From assembly GCA_001312505.1 (NCBI GenBank), contig BBDW01000001.1, positions 1 through 64,000 on the forward strand: DNA of 64,000 nt. Reading direction: 5' to 3'. The translations under genes were made by a program, and so were the position numbers. Source of the DNA: Mediterraneibacter faecis JCM 15917 (GTDB lineage: Bacteria > Bacillota > Clostridia > Lachnospirales > Lachnospiraceae). Positions 38,346 through 49,457 of this stretch are shown one piece after another. Within the stretch, counting starts at the first letter, position 1, and each line of letters opens with the position of its first letter. The notes under the pieces are model-generated. The model was not told the DNA's origin, did no database searches, and worked only from the letters and a program-made list of their open reading frames with translations.

Positions 38346-39389
38346 ATGTCAGAGATTACAAGGGTTGCTCTTGATGCCATGGGTGGAGACAATGCACCAA
38401 GAGAGATGGTAAAAGGTGCCGTAGAGGCAGTGCGGAAGAGAAAAGATATCAAGGTACTGCTGACAGGTAAGGAAGATGTGATTCGCAAGGAACTCTCCGC
38501 TTATACGTATCCTGAGGAGCAGATTGAGATTGTGAATGCTACAGAGGTTATTGAGACGGCAGAACCTCCGGTGAAAGCAATCCGTGGTAAGAAAGATTCA
38601 TCCATTGTTGTTGCGATGAAGATGGTGAAGAAAGGGGAAGCAGATGCTTTTGTATCTGCAGGAAGTTCAGGAGCTGTTCTTGTTGGAGGACAGGTTCTTG
38701 TAGGCAGGATCAAAGGTGTTGAAAGACCACCGCTTGCACCACTGATTCCTACATTAAAAGGTGTTTCACTTTTGATCGATTGTGGAGCTAATGTAGACGC
38801 ACGCCCATCTCACCTGGTACAGTTTGCAAAGATGGGATCCATTTATATGGAAAGCGTTATGGGAAAGAAGAATCCGACAGTTGGTATCGTGAATATCGGT
38901 GCTGAAGAAGAGAAGGGAAATGCGCTGGTGAAAGAGACATTCCCACTGTTAAAAGAATGTCCTGACATTAATTTCATTGGAAGTGTTGAGGCACGAGATA
39001 TTCCTTACGGAGCAGCAGATGTCATTGTCTGTGAAGCATTTGCAGGTAATATTATTCTGAAGCTTTATGAGGGTGTTGCAGGAGCACTGCTTAAGAAAGT
39101 GAAGAAAGGAATGCTTTCTTCTTTGCGTAGTAAGATAGGGGCACTGCTTGTGAAACCTGCTTTAAAGGGCGTACTGAAAGATTTTGATACAAGTGAGTAT
39201 GGCGGCGCACCGCTTCTTGGCCTGAACGGACTTGTAGTAAAGACACATGGAAGTTCAAAGTCAAAGGAGGTATGCAACTCAATCATTCAGTGTGTTGCAT
39301 TTAAGGAGCAGAAGATCAATGAGAAGATAAAAGAGGCAATTCAACAGGAGACCCTGGAAGAAAAGAAAGAAGAGAAAGAAGTCGAATAA
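38346..39389 (+). CDS. plsX: Phosphate acyltransferase
   Basis: 347 residues. Makes acyl-phosphate from acyl-ACP for phospholipid synthesis. VALDAMGGDNAP at the start, VSAGSSGAVLVGG, LIDCGANVDARP and CEAFAGNIILK are the conserved blocks. ATG 38346 was chosen from GCAAGGAGGAAATGAT; a longer frame upstream runs through the terminator. acpP follows 18 bases later. Confidence 0.96.
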   Translation: MSEITRVALDAMGGDNAPREMVKGAVEAVRKRKDIKVLLTGKEDVIRKELSAYTYPEEQIEIVNATEVIETAEPPVKAIRGKKDSSIVVAMKMVKKGEADAFVSAGSSGAVLVGGQVLVGRIKGVERPPLAPLIPTLKGVSLLIDCGANVDARPSHLVQFAKMGSIYMESVMGKKNPTVGIVNIGAEEEKGNALVKETFPLLKECPDINFIGSVEARDIPYGAADVIVCEAFAGNIILKLYEGVAGALLKKVKKGMLSSLRSKIGALLVKPALKGVLKDFDTSEYGGAPLLGLNGLVVKTHGSSKSKEVCNSIIQCVAFKEQKINEKIKEAIQQETLEEKKEEKEVE

Positions 39390-39407
39390 GACAGGAGGAG
39401 TTTTACA

Positions 39408-39647
39408 ATGACAGAATTTGAAAAACTGCAGGCAATTATTGCGGACGTACTTAATGTTTCACCGGAGACAATCACACCGGATACTACATTCGTAGATGAT
39501 CTTGGAGCTGACTCTCTGGATATTTTCCAGATCATTATGGGAATTGAAGAAGATTTTGACATCGAGATCGATAACGAAGAGGCAGAGAAGATCACAACAG
39601 TGCAGGATGCTGTTGATCAGATCCAGAAAAAGAAGGCTAATGAATAA
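39408..39647 (+). CDS. acpP: Acyl carrier protein
   Basis: 79 residues, acidic. The phosphopantetheine serine is in DLGADSLDIFQIIM (about residue 37). Functions in fatty acid synthesis with PlsX upstream. Good AGGAGG site. Confidence 0.97.
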   Translation: MTEFEKLQAIIADVLNVSPETITPDTTFVDDLGADSLDIFQIIMGIEEDFDIEIDNEEAEKITTVQDAVDQIQKKKANE

Positions 39648-39660
39648 TCAGATAGTGAGA

Positions 39661-39690
39661 TGAAAAAGCCCGTTTGGGCTTTTTCGTTTA
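39661..39690 (+). terminator. Terminator between acpP and rnc
   Basis: GAAAAAGCCC-GTTT-GGGCTTTTTC followed by GTTT. A compact hairpin, probably allowing extra acpP transcripts over rnc and smc. Confidence 0.8.
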
Positions 39691-39713
39691 TTAACACGAA
39701 GGAGGCCATTTAA

Positions 39714-40403
39714 ATGGACAGAGTAAAAGAACTGGAACAAAAGATCGGATATGTGTTTAAAGACAAAAGCCTGATCGAACGTGCATTGATGCATAGTTCT
39801 TATACAAATGAGAAACATTTGAAGAAATATGAGTGTAATGAACGCCTGGAGTTCCTTGGAGATGCAGTATTGGAATTGGTATCAAGTGCTTATTTATTTA
39901 ATGAATTTCCAAAGGTATCTGAGGGAGAACTGACAAAGACACGTGCAAGTATGGTATGTGAACCGTCTCTGGCAATGTGTGCAAGAGATATCGGACTTGG
40001 AGATTACTTGCTTCTTGGAAAAGGAGAAGAGGCGACCGGTGGAAGAAAAAGAGATTCTATCACATCTGATGCGATGGAAGCATTAATCGGTGCTATCTAT
40101 CTCGACGGTGGTTTTACTAATGCAAAAGAGTTTATCCATCATTTTATTTTGACAGATTTAGAGGATAAAAAACTCTTTTATGATAGTAAAACGATCTTAC
40201 AGGAGATCGTGCAGGCGAATATGACGGGGAATGTAAGTTATGAACTGATTGATGAACAGGGACCGGATCATAATAAGATTTTTGAAGTGGAAGCAAGAAT
40301 CGGGGGGGGAAAAGCCTGGGGACGTGGAAAAGGAAGCTCGAAGAAGTCAGCAGAACAGCAGGCAGCTTATGAGGCAATTCTGAATCTCAGAAAGAAAAAG
40401 TAA
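39714..40403 (+). CDS. rnc: Ribonuclease III
   Basis: 229 residues. Cleaves double-stranded RNA in rRNA processing. The signature ERLEFLGDAVLELV with catalytic acids, DAMEALIGAIYLDGG, and a C-terminal dsRNA-binding domain (residues about 155-229, with SSKKSAEQQAA). VEARIGGGKAWG holds an eight-G run (40302-40309); relatives and the +3 pattern suggest IGGK. Long dsRNA hairpins elsewhere in the window would be natural substrates (inference). Confidence 0.96.
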   Translation: MDRVKELEQKIGYVFKDKSLIERALMHSSYTNEKHLKKYECNERLEFLGDAVLELVSSAYLFNEFPKVSEGELTKTRASMVCEPSLAMCARDIGLGDYLLLGKGEEATGGRKRDSITSDAMEALIGAIYLDGGFTNAKEFIHHFILTDLEDKKLFYDSKTILQEIVQANMTGNVSYELIDEQGPDHNKIFEVEARIGGGKAWGRGKGSSKKSAEQQAAYEAILNLRKKK

Positions 40404-40413
40404 AGAGGACTTT

Positions 40414-43400
40414 ATGTATTTAAAGAGTATAGAAGTGCAGGGATTCAAATCTTTTGCCAATAAGATTAAATTTGAATTTCATAACGGAATTACAGGTATT
40501 GTAGGACCGAATGGAAGTGGTAAGAGTAATGTCGCTGACGCCGTCCGCTGGGTTCTTGGAGAGCAGAGAGTGAAGCAGCTGCGTGGAGGCACCATGCAGG
40601 ATGTGATTTTCTCGGGAACCGAGAACCGGAAGCCGCTTAGTTATGCTTCGGTTGCAATCACATTGGATAATTCAGATCATAAACTTCCGGTAGAGTACGA
40701 AGAAGTCACTGTTACACGTAAATTGTACAGATCCGGAGAGAGTGAGTATCTGATCAATGGTTCAGCCTGCAGACTGAAAGATATCAATGAGATGTTCTAT
40801 GATACAGGTATCGGTAAAGAAGGCTATTCGATTATCGGTCAGGGACAGATTGATAAGATCTTAAGCGGTAAGCCGGAAGAGAGAAGAGAACTTTTTGATG
40901 AGGCCGCCGGAATTGTAAAATATAAGAGAAGAAAGTCCCTTTCTTTGAAAAAGCTGGAGGATGAACGGCAGAATCTTACCCGTGTGAATGATATTCTTGC
41001 AGAGCTTGAGAAACAGATCGGTCCCTTGGAAAGACAGTCAGAGACAGCCAGAATCTATCTGAAGATGAAAGAAGAATTAAAAACATATGACATTAATATG
41101 TTTTTGCTGGAGGAAGAGCGGCTGCAGGAGCGTATTCGTGAAGTCGGTGGGAAATATGAGATTGCTTCTCAGGAGATGCAGGAATCAAATGCCCGTTATG
41201 AGAAGATGAAAGCAGAATACGAGGCAATCGAGGAAGAAGTAGATCAGATTGATCTTGCAATTGAAACTGCGAAGAACCAGATGAATGAGACGAATCTTTT
41301 AAAGCAACAGCTGGAAGGCCAGATCAATGTCCTGAAAGAGCAGATTAATACAGCCCGTATGAGTGATGAGCATTATGATCATCGCCTGAGTACGATCGTC
41401 AGTGAGATAGATACAAGGCAGCAGCAGAAAAGAGAGCTTGAAGAAGAGAAGAAAAGAATTTCAGAACAGTTAGAATCAGCCAGTGGACAGGATACGGAAG
41501 CACAGCAGAGTTTAATTGAGATTCAGTCAAAGATTGCAGAACACAGTACTGAAATTGAGCAGAAGAAGCAGGAGATCATGGATCTGCTTGGAAATCGTGC
41601 TTCAACAAAAGCTAAGATTCAGCATTTTGATACGACGAAAGAACAGATTCAGACACGGAAGGCTGTCGTTTCCAGAAATATTCTTGAGATTTCGACGGTA
41701 GCAGAAGGACAGAACAACAGACTTAAGAAGTATGAAGAAGAACTTGGTCAGATCCGTGAGCGCATTCAAACCTATAAGGATAAGATTTCCCTGAACGAAC
41801 AGGAACTTGGCAAGCTTCAGAATGAGCTGAAAGAGAAGCAGGAAAAGTTACGGATCGGACAGACCGCTTATCACAGAGAGTCTTCCCGTCTGGAGTCATT
41901 AAAGAATATTACAGAGCGCTATGACGGATATGGTAACAGTATCCGAAAGGTAATGTCGAATAAAGAACGTGAGAAAGGTCTGATTGGTGTTGTAGCGGAT
42001 ATCATTAAGGTCGATAAGGAATATGAGATCGCTATTGAGACAGCACTTGGAGGAAGTATTCAGAATATTGTTACAGATAATGAAGATACAGCCAAGCGTA
42101 TGATTGATTTCCTTAAGCGTAATAAATTCGGAAGGGCAACATTTCTTCCGCTGACAAGTATGCATGGTGGCGGAGGAATCAGGAATCCGGACGCACTCAA
42201 AGAACCGGGAGTGATCGGACTTGCGAATACATTGATCCATGTGGAATCAAGATTTGACGGACTGGCAGATCAGCTGCTTGGGCGTACGATCGTAGTAGAC
42301 CACATCGATCACGGAATCGCAATTGCGAGAAAATACCGCCAGTCTCTGCGTCTGGTCACACTGGAAGGTGACCTGATCAATCCGGGCGGATCCATGACAG
42401 GTGGTGCATTTAAGAATTCAAGTAATCTGCTGAGCAGACGCCGCGAAATCGAAGAATTCGAAAAGACGGTTGATATGCTCAAGGCTGACATGGATGTGCT
42501 GGAAAAAGAAGTTACAGAGGCGAAGAACCGTCGTGCAGCATGCTACAATGTGATTGATGAAGTACAGGAACATTTAAGAGAAGAATCAGTGCTGGAGAAT
42601 ACTGCACGAATGAATGTTGCACAGGTACAGAGAGAACAGTTAGAATCGAAACAGCGTTACGAAGGATTTCTGAAAGAACAGAAAGCATTGCTTCAGGAGC
42701 TGGATGAAATCAATGAGAATGAAGATTCTATCCAGATGGAACTTGAGACATCAGAGAAGTTGGAAAAAGAACTGAACGAACAGATTGAAGCTTTGCAGAT
42801 GCAGTTGGAGAAAGAAAGAGAGGATGAGGCTGTCCAGATGAAACAGTCTGAGGAAGTCCATCTCTCACTGGCAGGCCTGGATCAGCAGAAAACCTTTATT
42901 GTAGAAAATATTTCCCGTATAGATGAGGAAATCACCAGATATGAAAAAGAGCAGGAAGAACTTGCCGAAAATCGAGGAGATGTATCTGAGGAAATTCTGC
43001 AAAAAGAAAATGAAATCGAAGGACTCAGGAAAACGATTGAAGATTCAAAAGAACTTTTTACAGAGATTGGTGAAGAGATTAAAGTACAGAGTAAAAAACG
43101 CGAAGAACTGAATCAGAAGCACAGAGATTTCTTACGACAGAGAGAAGAACTTGCAAAGCATGTGTCAGATCTTGATAAAGAATGTTTCCGTCTGAACAGC
43201 CAGAAAGAAGGCTATGAGGAAGCGTCAGAGAAGCAGATGAATTATATGTGGGAAGAGTATGAACTCACTTACAATCACGCGAAAGAACTTCGTAATGAGA
43301 CACTGACAGATCTGGCATTGATGAAGAAAAAAATCCAGGAGCTTAAGAATGAGATCCGAAAGCTTGGTTCGGTCAATGTCAATGCAATTGAGGATTACAA

Positions 43401-43973
43401 AAATGTATCTGAGCGTTATACATTCTTAAAAGGTCAGCATGATGATCTTGTAGAGGCAGAAGCATCTCTTGAACAGATTATCGAAGAATTGGATATGGCG
43501 ATGCGCAAGCAGTTTACAGAACAGTTTGCAAGAATTGCGACAGAGTTCAATGATGTATTCCGTCAGCTTTTTGGAGGCGGAAAGGATCATTAGAATTACA
43601 GGAGGATGTGGATATTCTTGAGGCAGGAATACGCATCATCGCACAGCCGCCAGGAAAGAAACTGCAGAATATGATGCAGCTTTCAGGTGGAGAGAAGGCG
43701 CTGACTGCAATTGCATTACTATTTGCAATCCAGAATCTGAAGCCATCTCCGTTCTGTCTCCTTGATGAGATTGAAGCGGCACTGGATGACAACAATGTAG
43801 ATCGTTATGCGAAATATTTACATAAGCTGACAAAATATACACAGTTCATTGTCATTACCCACAGACGTGGTACAATGGCAGCAGCAGACCGGTTGTATGG
43901 AATTACCATGCAGGAAAAAGGAGTATCTACACTTGTTTCTGTGGATCTGTTGGAAGATGATCTGGAAAAATAA
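40414..43973 (+). CDS. smc: Chromosome segregation protein SMC (frameshifted)
   Basis: 1186 residues after repair. N-terminal Walker [21 protein letters not shown], long coiled coils (about residues 170-500 and 670-1000), the hinge (about 515-660, with [16 protein letters not shown] at its end), and the C-terminal signature [17 protein letters not shown] and Walker [15 protein letters not shown]. The frame is lost at 43584-43585 (AAGGATCA for AAGGGATCA), just before the ATPase tail; repair gives [15 protein letters not shown]. Condenses and segregates chromosomes with ScpA and ScpB, not in the window. ftsY follows, as usual. Confidence 0.97.
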
Positions 43974-44020
43974 ACCTGTTTTTATTGTAAACAGGGTATT
44001 AAGAGAACAGGAGGCTGAAA

Positions 44021-44962
44021 ATGGGAGAAGAAAAAAAGGGATTTTTTAAACGACTTGTATCCGGTCTGACAAAGACAAGAGATAATATTGTGTCCGGTAT
44101 GGACAGTATTTTCCATGGATTTTCAAAGATTGATGATGACTTTTATGAAGAACTGGAAGAAACTCTGATCATGGGAGATCTTGGTGTCAGAGCAACAATG
44201 GACATCATTGAAGATTTAAAGGTTAAAGTAAAAGAGCAACATATCAAGGAACCGATTGAATGTAGACAGCTTGTGATCGACAGTATTCGTGAACAGATGG
44301 ATGTCGGAGAGACAGCATACGAATTTGAAAATCGTCAGAGTGTGGTTTTCGTGATCGGAGTAAATGGTGTTGGCAAAACAACAACGATTGGTAAACTTGC
44401 AGGAAAGCTGAAAGCACAGAATAAGAAAGTGATCCTTGCGGCAGCGGACACATTCCGTGCGGCTGCAGGAGAGCAGTTAAGAGAATGGTCCAACCGTGCC
44501 GGTGTTGAGATGATCGGCGGTCAGGAAGGCGCAGATCCGGCATCAGTTGTATATGATGCGGTTGCTGCTGCGAAAGCGAGAAGGGCAGATGTACTTCTGT
44601 GCGATACAGCAGGAAGACTTCACAATAAGAAGAACCTGATGGAAGAGCTTAAGAAGATCAATCGTGTGATTGACAGAGAGTACCCGGATGCGTTTCGTGA
44701 GACGCTGGTTGTGCTGGATGCAACGACAGGACAGAATGCACTTGCCCAGGCAAAGGAATTCAATGAAGTAACAGATATAACAGGAATTGTTCTGACAAAG
44801 ATGGATGGAACAGCCAAAGGAGGAATTGCAGTAGCAATCCAGTCTGAACTTGGTATCCCGGTAAAATATATCGGTGTAGGAGAAACAATTGATGACTTGC
44901 AGAAATTTGACTCAGAGGAGTTCGTAAACGCGTTGTTTTACAGAGAGGAAGAAAGACCATGA
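44021..44962 (+). CDS. ftsY: Signal recognition particle receptor FtsY
   Basis: 313 residues. The SRP GTPase NG domain is complete: GVNGVGKTTTIGKLAG (G1), AADTFRAAAGEQL, DTAGRLHNK (G3), TKMDGTAKGG (G4) and GVGETIDDLQ. The acidic A domain is very short. Targets ribosome-nascent chain complexes to the membrane. The stop overlaps the ilvA start by four bases. Confidence 0.97.
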   Translation: MGEEKKGFFKRLVSGLTKTRDNIVSGMDSIFHGFSKIDDDFYEELEETLIMGDLGVRATMDIIEDLKVKVKEQHIKEPIECRQLVIDSIREQMDVGETAYEFENRQSVVFVIGVNGVGKTTTIGKLAGKLKAQNKKVILAAADTFRAAAGEQLREWSNRAGVEMIGGQEGADPASVVYDAVAAAKARRADVLLCDTAGRLHNKKNLMEELKKINRVIDREYPDAFRETLVVLDATTGQNALAQAKEFNEVTDITGIVLTKMDGTAKGGIAVAIQSELGIPVKYIGVGETIDDLQKFDSEEFVNALFYREEERP

Positions 44963-46173
44963 TGACATTAGAGAAATTTGAAGAAGCTAGCGAACTGGTA
45001 AAAAAGGTAACAAATCCTACAAAACTCATTTACAGTGAATACTTAAGTGCACAGACAGGAGCAAAGGTTTATTTAAAACCGGAAAATATGCAGCACACAG
45101 GAGCTTATAAGATCCGTGGTGCATATTACAAGATCAGCACACTGACAGACGAAGAAAGAAGCCGTGGACTGATCACAGCATCAGCAGGAAATCATGCACA
45201 GGGCGTTGCATTTGCAGCAAAACAGTTTGGATGCAAAGCTACGATTGTTATGCCTACAGTTACACCGCTGATCAAAGTAAACCGCACAAAAAGCTTTGGA
45301 GCAGACGTAGTACTTCATGGTGATGTTTATGATGATGCTTACGCATATGCATGTAAACTTGCAGAAGAGAACGGATATACATTCGTTCATCCGTTTAATG
45401 ACCTTGATGTTGCTACAGGTCAGGGAACAATCGCAATGGAGATCGTTCAGGAACTCCCGACTGTAGATTATATCCTTGCACCAATCGGTGGAGGCGGACT
45501 GATCACAGGTGTTTCCACACTTGCCAAGATGCTGAATCCAAAGATCAAAGTAGTTGGTGTAGAGCCGTCAGAGGCAGCCAGTATGACAGCCGCTCTGAAA
45601 GCAGGAGAGCCGGTAGAACTTCCTTCTGCAAATACCATCGCAGACGGAACAGCTGTAAAAGAAGTTGGAGATAAGATCCTCCCATATGTGAAAGAAAATG
45701 TAGATGAAGTACTTCTTGTAGAAGATGATGAATTGATCGGTGCATTCCTTGATATGGTAGAGAATCATAAGATGATCGTAGAAAATTCAGGACTTCTTTC
45801 CGTAGCTGCATTAAAGCAGATGGACATCAAAGGAAAGAAAGTAGTCTGTGTATTAAGTGGTGGAAATATGGATGTTATCACAATGTCCTCGATCGTCCAG
45901 CACGGATTGATCCAGAGAGACCGTATCTTCTCCGTATCCGTACTCCTTCCGGATAAGCCGGGTGAACTCGCACGTGTGGCGCAGACAGTCGCAGACGTAC
46001 AGGGTAACATCATTAAGCTGGAGCATAACCAGTTTGTAAGCACAAACAGAAACGCAGCAGTAGAGCTTCGTATCACAATGGAAGCATTCGGAACAGATCA
46101 TAAGAAAAAGATTCTGGATACACTTGATAAGGCTGGATTCAGACCAAAACTGATCAGTGCGAAGCTGTACTAA
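44959..46173 (+). CDS. ilvA: Threonine ammonia-lyase (threonine dehydratase)
   Basis: 404 residues. Deaminates threonine to 2-oxobutanoate. The PLP lysine is in HTGAYKIRGAYYKI, the phosphate-binding loop is GGGGLITGV, and a C-terminal ACT domain covers about residues 325-400 (ISVLLPDKPGELARVAQTV). The single-ACT form is the catabolic or short type; isoleucine feedback cannot be judged. ATG overlap with ftsY implies coupling, an unusual but recurrent clostridial arrangement. Confidence 0.93.
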   Translation: MMTLEKFEEASELVKKVTNPTKLIYSEYLSAQTGAKVYLKPENMQHTGAYKIRGAYYKISTLTDEERSRGLITASAGNHAQGVAFAAKQFGCKATIVMPTVTPLIKVNRTKSFGADVVLHGDVYDDAYAYACKLAEENGYTFVHPFNDLDVATGQGTIAMEIVQELPTVDYILAPIGGGGLITGVSTLAKMLNPKIKVVGVEPSEAASMTAALKAGEPVELPSANTIADGTAVKEVGDKILPYVKENVDEVLLVEDDELIGAFLDMVENHKMIVENSGLLSVAALKQMDIKGKKVVCVLSGGNMDVITMSSIVQHGLIQRDRIFSVSVLLPDKPGELARVAQTVADVQGNIIKLEHNQFVSTNRNAAVELRITMEAFGTDHKKKILDTLDKAGFRPKLISAKLY

Positions 46174-46189
46174 TTGGTATTAAACAGCC

Positions 46190-46392
46190 TATAGAATGGT
46201 GTCGCAAGGCCAGCCCTGCTATTACCACGAGCACCGGCCCGCTTTACCTCATCCCTTTGCAGAATCTGTTAGAAAAAGCCAGACACGAATCACACACGGT
46301 GAGTGCTCTGGCTTTTTCGTTACAGATTGTCAAAGGGATGAGGTAAAGCGGGCCGGTGTCCAATGCAATACAGTGGCCCCCCTCACGACCTT
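46190..46392. repeat. Long hairpin between ilvA and galT
   Basis: A perfect 28-base inverted pair: 46232-46259 (begins CACCGGCCCGCTTTACC) and 46331-46358. Inside, AGAATCTG..AAAAAGCCAGA and TCTGGCTTTTT..CAGATT extend it almost to the centre. Outside, GGTGTCGCAAGGCCAG and GTGGCCCCCCTCACGACC pair loosely. A six-C run (46377-46382) lies in the right arm. No protein is visible. The two neighbours converge on it, so it could terminate both. This covers most of the 270-base gap 46174-46443. Confidence 0.85.
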
Positions 46393-46443
46393 TACTATTA
46401 AAAGTTTTTGTTTCGATTGTTGACCGAATCCAAGTTCAACAAA

Positions 46444-47935
46444 TTACAACACCCCTATAAAACGATGGAATGCCTCCAGTCCTTTTTCATTACACTTATA
46501 AACTCCGGCATCTTCGAGTACTTCGCAGAATACTTTTCCGACTTCCTGCTGAAGGATCTCTTCAACATTCTCCTCTGTGATGGATGTGTAATTCGGAAGG
46601 AATTCATCTACCCAGTCAGCGTGTTTTGTAATCTGTTCATTGCTGCGGATATCTTTTCCTGTCAAGATGTAATCTTTCAGAAGTTCCATCTCTCCTTTTA
46701 ATCTTGCAGGGAGAACAGCAAGTCCCATTACTTCGATAAGACCGATGTTTTCTTTCTTAATATGGTGCAGTTTAGCATGTGGATGGTAGACACCAAGCGG
46801 ATGTTCTTCTGTGGTGATATTATTTCTCAATGTCAGGTCGAGTTCGTAGAGATCTCCACGCTTTCTTGCAATCGGTGTGATCGTGTTGTGCGGTGTACCG
46901 TCTGTCTCAGCGAAGATGAAAGCATCTTCATCTGTATAAGATCTCCATGCATTTAAAATGTGTTCAGCCAGATCAATCAGAGGTTTTACTTCTTTGCTCT
47001 GAAGACGGATAACAGACAGAGGCCATTTTACGATACCGGCAGTTACATCTTCGTAACCTTTCACAGTGAAGTGTTCAATGATCGGAGCTTTAGCCATTGC
47101 GAAAGTATAATTTCCACCCTGGAAATGATCGTGGCTTAAGATAGAACCGCCAACGATCGGAAGGTCTGCATTGGATCCCAGGAAGTAGTGTGGGAAAAGT
47201 TTGATGAAATCAAAAAGCTTTTCGAAAGCATTGCGGTCGATCTTCATTGGAACATGCTGTCCGTTGAATACGATGCAGTGCTCGTTATAGTATACATAAG
47301 GGGAGTACTGGAATCCCCCAAGGGTTATCCTGAATTGTGATCGGGATGATTCTGTGGTTCTCACGAGCCGGATGATCAAGGCGTCCTGCATATCCTTCGT
47401 TTTCCATACAGAGCTGACATTTTGGATAGGAAGAGGATTTTGCTTTTCCTGCTGCTGCAATCGCTTTTGGATCTTTCTCTGGTTTGGAAAGATTGATTGT
47501 AATGTCAAGAGTGCCGTATTTTGTGTCAACCGTCCATTTGCGATCCTTAGCAATACGGTATCTGCGGATATAATCACTGTCCTGGCTTAATTTGTAATAA
47601 TAATCAGTAGCTGTCTCCGGAGAAACTTTGTATTTTTCCCAGAAAGTCTGCTGGATCTGTGATGGGCGTGGCATCAGGGTATTCATCAGTTTTGTGTCAA
47701 ATAAATCACGGTAGCCGATGCTGTTTTCAATGATTCCGCGTTCTGCGGCGATATCTAAAAGTTCTGCAAGAATGTCTTCCAGAACAAGATTGTTCAGATC
47801 ACAGTCAACATCTTCATAGTTATCTTCGTGGAATAGATCCAGAAGAAGATTCGTTGTATAAATTCTTTCGGATTCCGGAGTGATTCCGGTATTGATTCCG
47901 TACTGTACTAATTTTTTGATCGCATCATAAAGCAT
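46444..47935 (-). CDS. galT: UDP-glucose-hexose-1-phosphate uridylyltransferase, type 2 (frameshifted)
   Basis: 496 residues after repair. Leloir-pathway enzyme exchanging UMP between UDP-glucose and galactose 1-phosphate. The family is the Firmicutes GalT2 type, with N-terminal [27 protein letters not shown] and the HARENHRII-like [12 protein letters not shown]. The frame is lost in a five-C run (47315-47319): four restore [18 protein letters not shown]. It follows galK on the minus strand; a GGAATGCC/GGCATTCC hairpin lies between them. Confidence 0.93.
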
Positions 47936-47954
47936 ATGTCAAGGACCTCCTTAA

Positions 47955-47985
47955 ATTAGGGAATGCCAATGGCATTCCTATAACA
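47955..47985 (-). other. Intergenic hairpin in the galK-galT mRNA
   Basis: AGGGAATGCCA and TGGCATTCCT form a near-perfect stem with almost no loop, just upstream of the galT ribosome site (GGAGGTCC). It may tune relative expression of the two genes. Confidence 0.5.
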
Positions 47986-48027
47986 AAATATACGTTATTT
48001 CATATCTGATCTCAGTAGAGACGAGTA

Positions 48028-49200
48028 TTAGTCGAGACGAGAAGCACCGTCTCCGATATCTACTGTGTAGAACTCGGCTTCATGTCCTACTTTTTCAAGA
48101 TATGTTTTTCCGATTGTTTCGATAAATGTATCTATGGATTCATCTTTTACGATGCTGACTGTGCAACCGCCAAATCCGCCGCCTGTGATACGGGAACCAA
48201 GAACACCAGGAATCTTCCATGCAAGGTCTACAAGGATATCAATCTCTTCACAGGATACATCATAATCATCACGCAGTGAAATGTGAGACTGATTCATTAA
48301 TTTTCCGAAGCTTTCAATGTCTCCAGCTTTCAGTGCTGTAACAGCATCGATTGTACGCTGGTTTTCGTATACAGCATGTTTTGCACGCTGTAACTGGATC
48401 TCATCTTTGATCAAGGATTTGTGTGCTTCGAATTCTTCAGGAGTAAGATCGCCAAGTGCCTGAATGTCAAGTTCGCTCTGAAGTGCTTTCAGTGCAGCAG
48501 CACATTCGTTTCTTCTGTCGTTATAAGCAGAATCAACAAGACTATGCTTTACTTTACTGTTTGTGATTACAATCTTGGCACCATCAAGAACGCAAGGTGC
48601 ATATTCGTAGCTTAAATCACTTGTGTCAAGGAAAATTGCGTGGTCTTTTTTACCCATGGCAACAGCAAACTGATCCATGATACCACAGTTGCATCCATTG
48701 AAGTTATTCTCAGAATACTGGCCGATCAGTGCAAGATCTGTCATGGAAAGATCTTTGATCTCGAACAGGTCTGTCAGGATCACACCAGTGAGAACTTCAA
48801 GGGAAGCAGAAGAGGAAAGTCCGGAACCGTTCGGGATATTTCCCCAGATTACCATATCAAAACCACTTGTGATTGTATGTCCTTTTTCTTTGAATGCCCA
48901 GACTATACCAAGCGGATAGTTTGCCCAGTTGTATTCTTTTTTATTTGTCAGATCATCAAGAGATGCTTCTACAACACCAAAGGAGTCCAGATTCATGGAA
49001 TAAAGATGGATCTTGTTATCCTCTCTTTTGCGTGCGGCACCGTAAGTACCAAGTGTCAGTGCACATGGAAATACATGTCCACCGTTATAATCTGTGTGTT
49101 CACCAATCAGATTCACGCGTCCAGGAGAAAAGTAAAAACGAGCTCCTTCGGAATCACCAAAAAGTTCTGCAAACATATCAAACAATTTTTTCTTCATCAT
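48028..49200 (-). CDS. galK: Galactokinase
   Basis: 390 residues, intact. Phosphorylates galactose at C1 with ATP. GHMP-kinase motifs: the galactokinase signature GRVNLIGEHTDYNGG, the ATP loop GSGLSSSASLEVL, and GGGFGGCTV near the C-terminus. GGAGGTAAATA precedes the first ATG. First gene of the galK-galT operon, divergent from an AraC-type regulator. Confidence 0.97.
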   Translation of the reverse strand: MMKKKLFDMFAELFGDSEGARFYFSPGRVNLIGEHTDYNGGHVFPCALTLGTYGAARKREDNKIHLYSMNLDSFGVVEASLDDLTNKKEYNWANYPLGIVWAFKEKGHTITSGFDMVIWGNIPNGSGLSSSASLEVLTGVILTDLFEIKDLSMTDLALIGQYSENNFNGCNCGIMDQFAVAMGKKDHAIFLDTSDLSYEYAPCVLDGAKIVITNSKVKHSLVDSAYNDRRNECAAALKALQSELDIQALGDLTPEEFEAHKSLIKDEIQLQRAKHAVYENQRTIDAVTALKAGDIESFGKLMNQSHISLRDDYDVSCEEIDILVDLAWKIPGVLGSRITGGGFGGCTVSIVKDESIDTFIETIGKTYLEKVGHEAEFYTVDIGDGASRLD

Positions 49201-49457
49201 TATTTACCTCCATTTAAAGTAATCGTATCGATCTGATTTATTTATATTTATTATAGCGTTAACGAGTGGAAACGTCTATAAAAAATACGTGCTGTGGTAT
49301 GTAATAATGTTGCATTAAAAAGACGAGGTGTTATAATAATGATGATGAGGATTGCGGGAATTGCATAGCAATGGAGCAATCCGGTTACAGCAGTGAGTGG
49401 CAAAATTTTTTTGGCACTCACATCATAGATCACAGGATACGGGAAAGGAGCCGGAAG

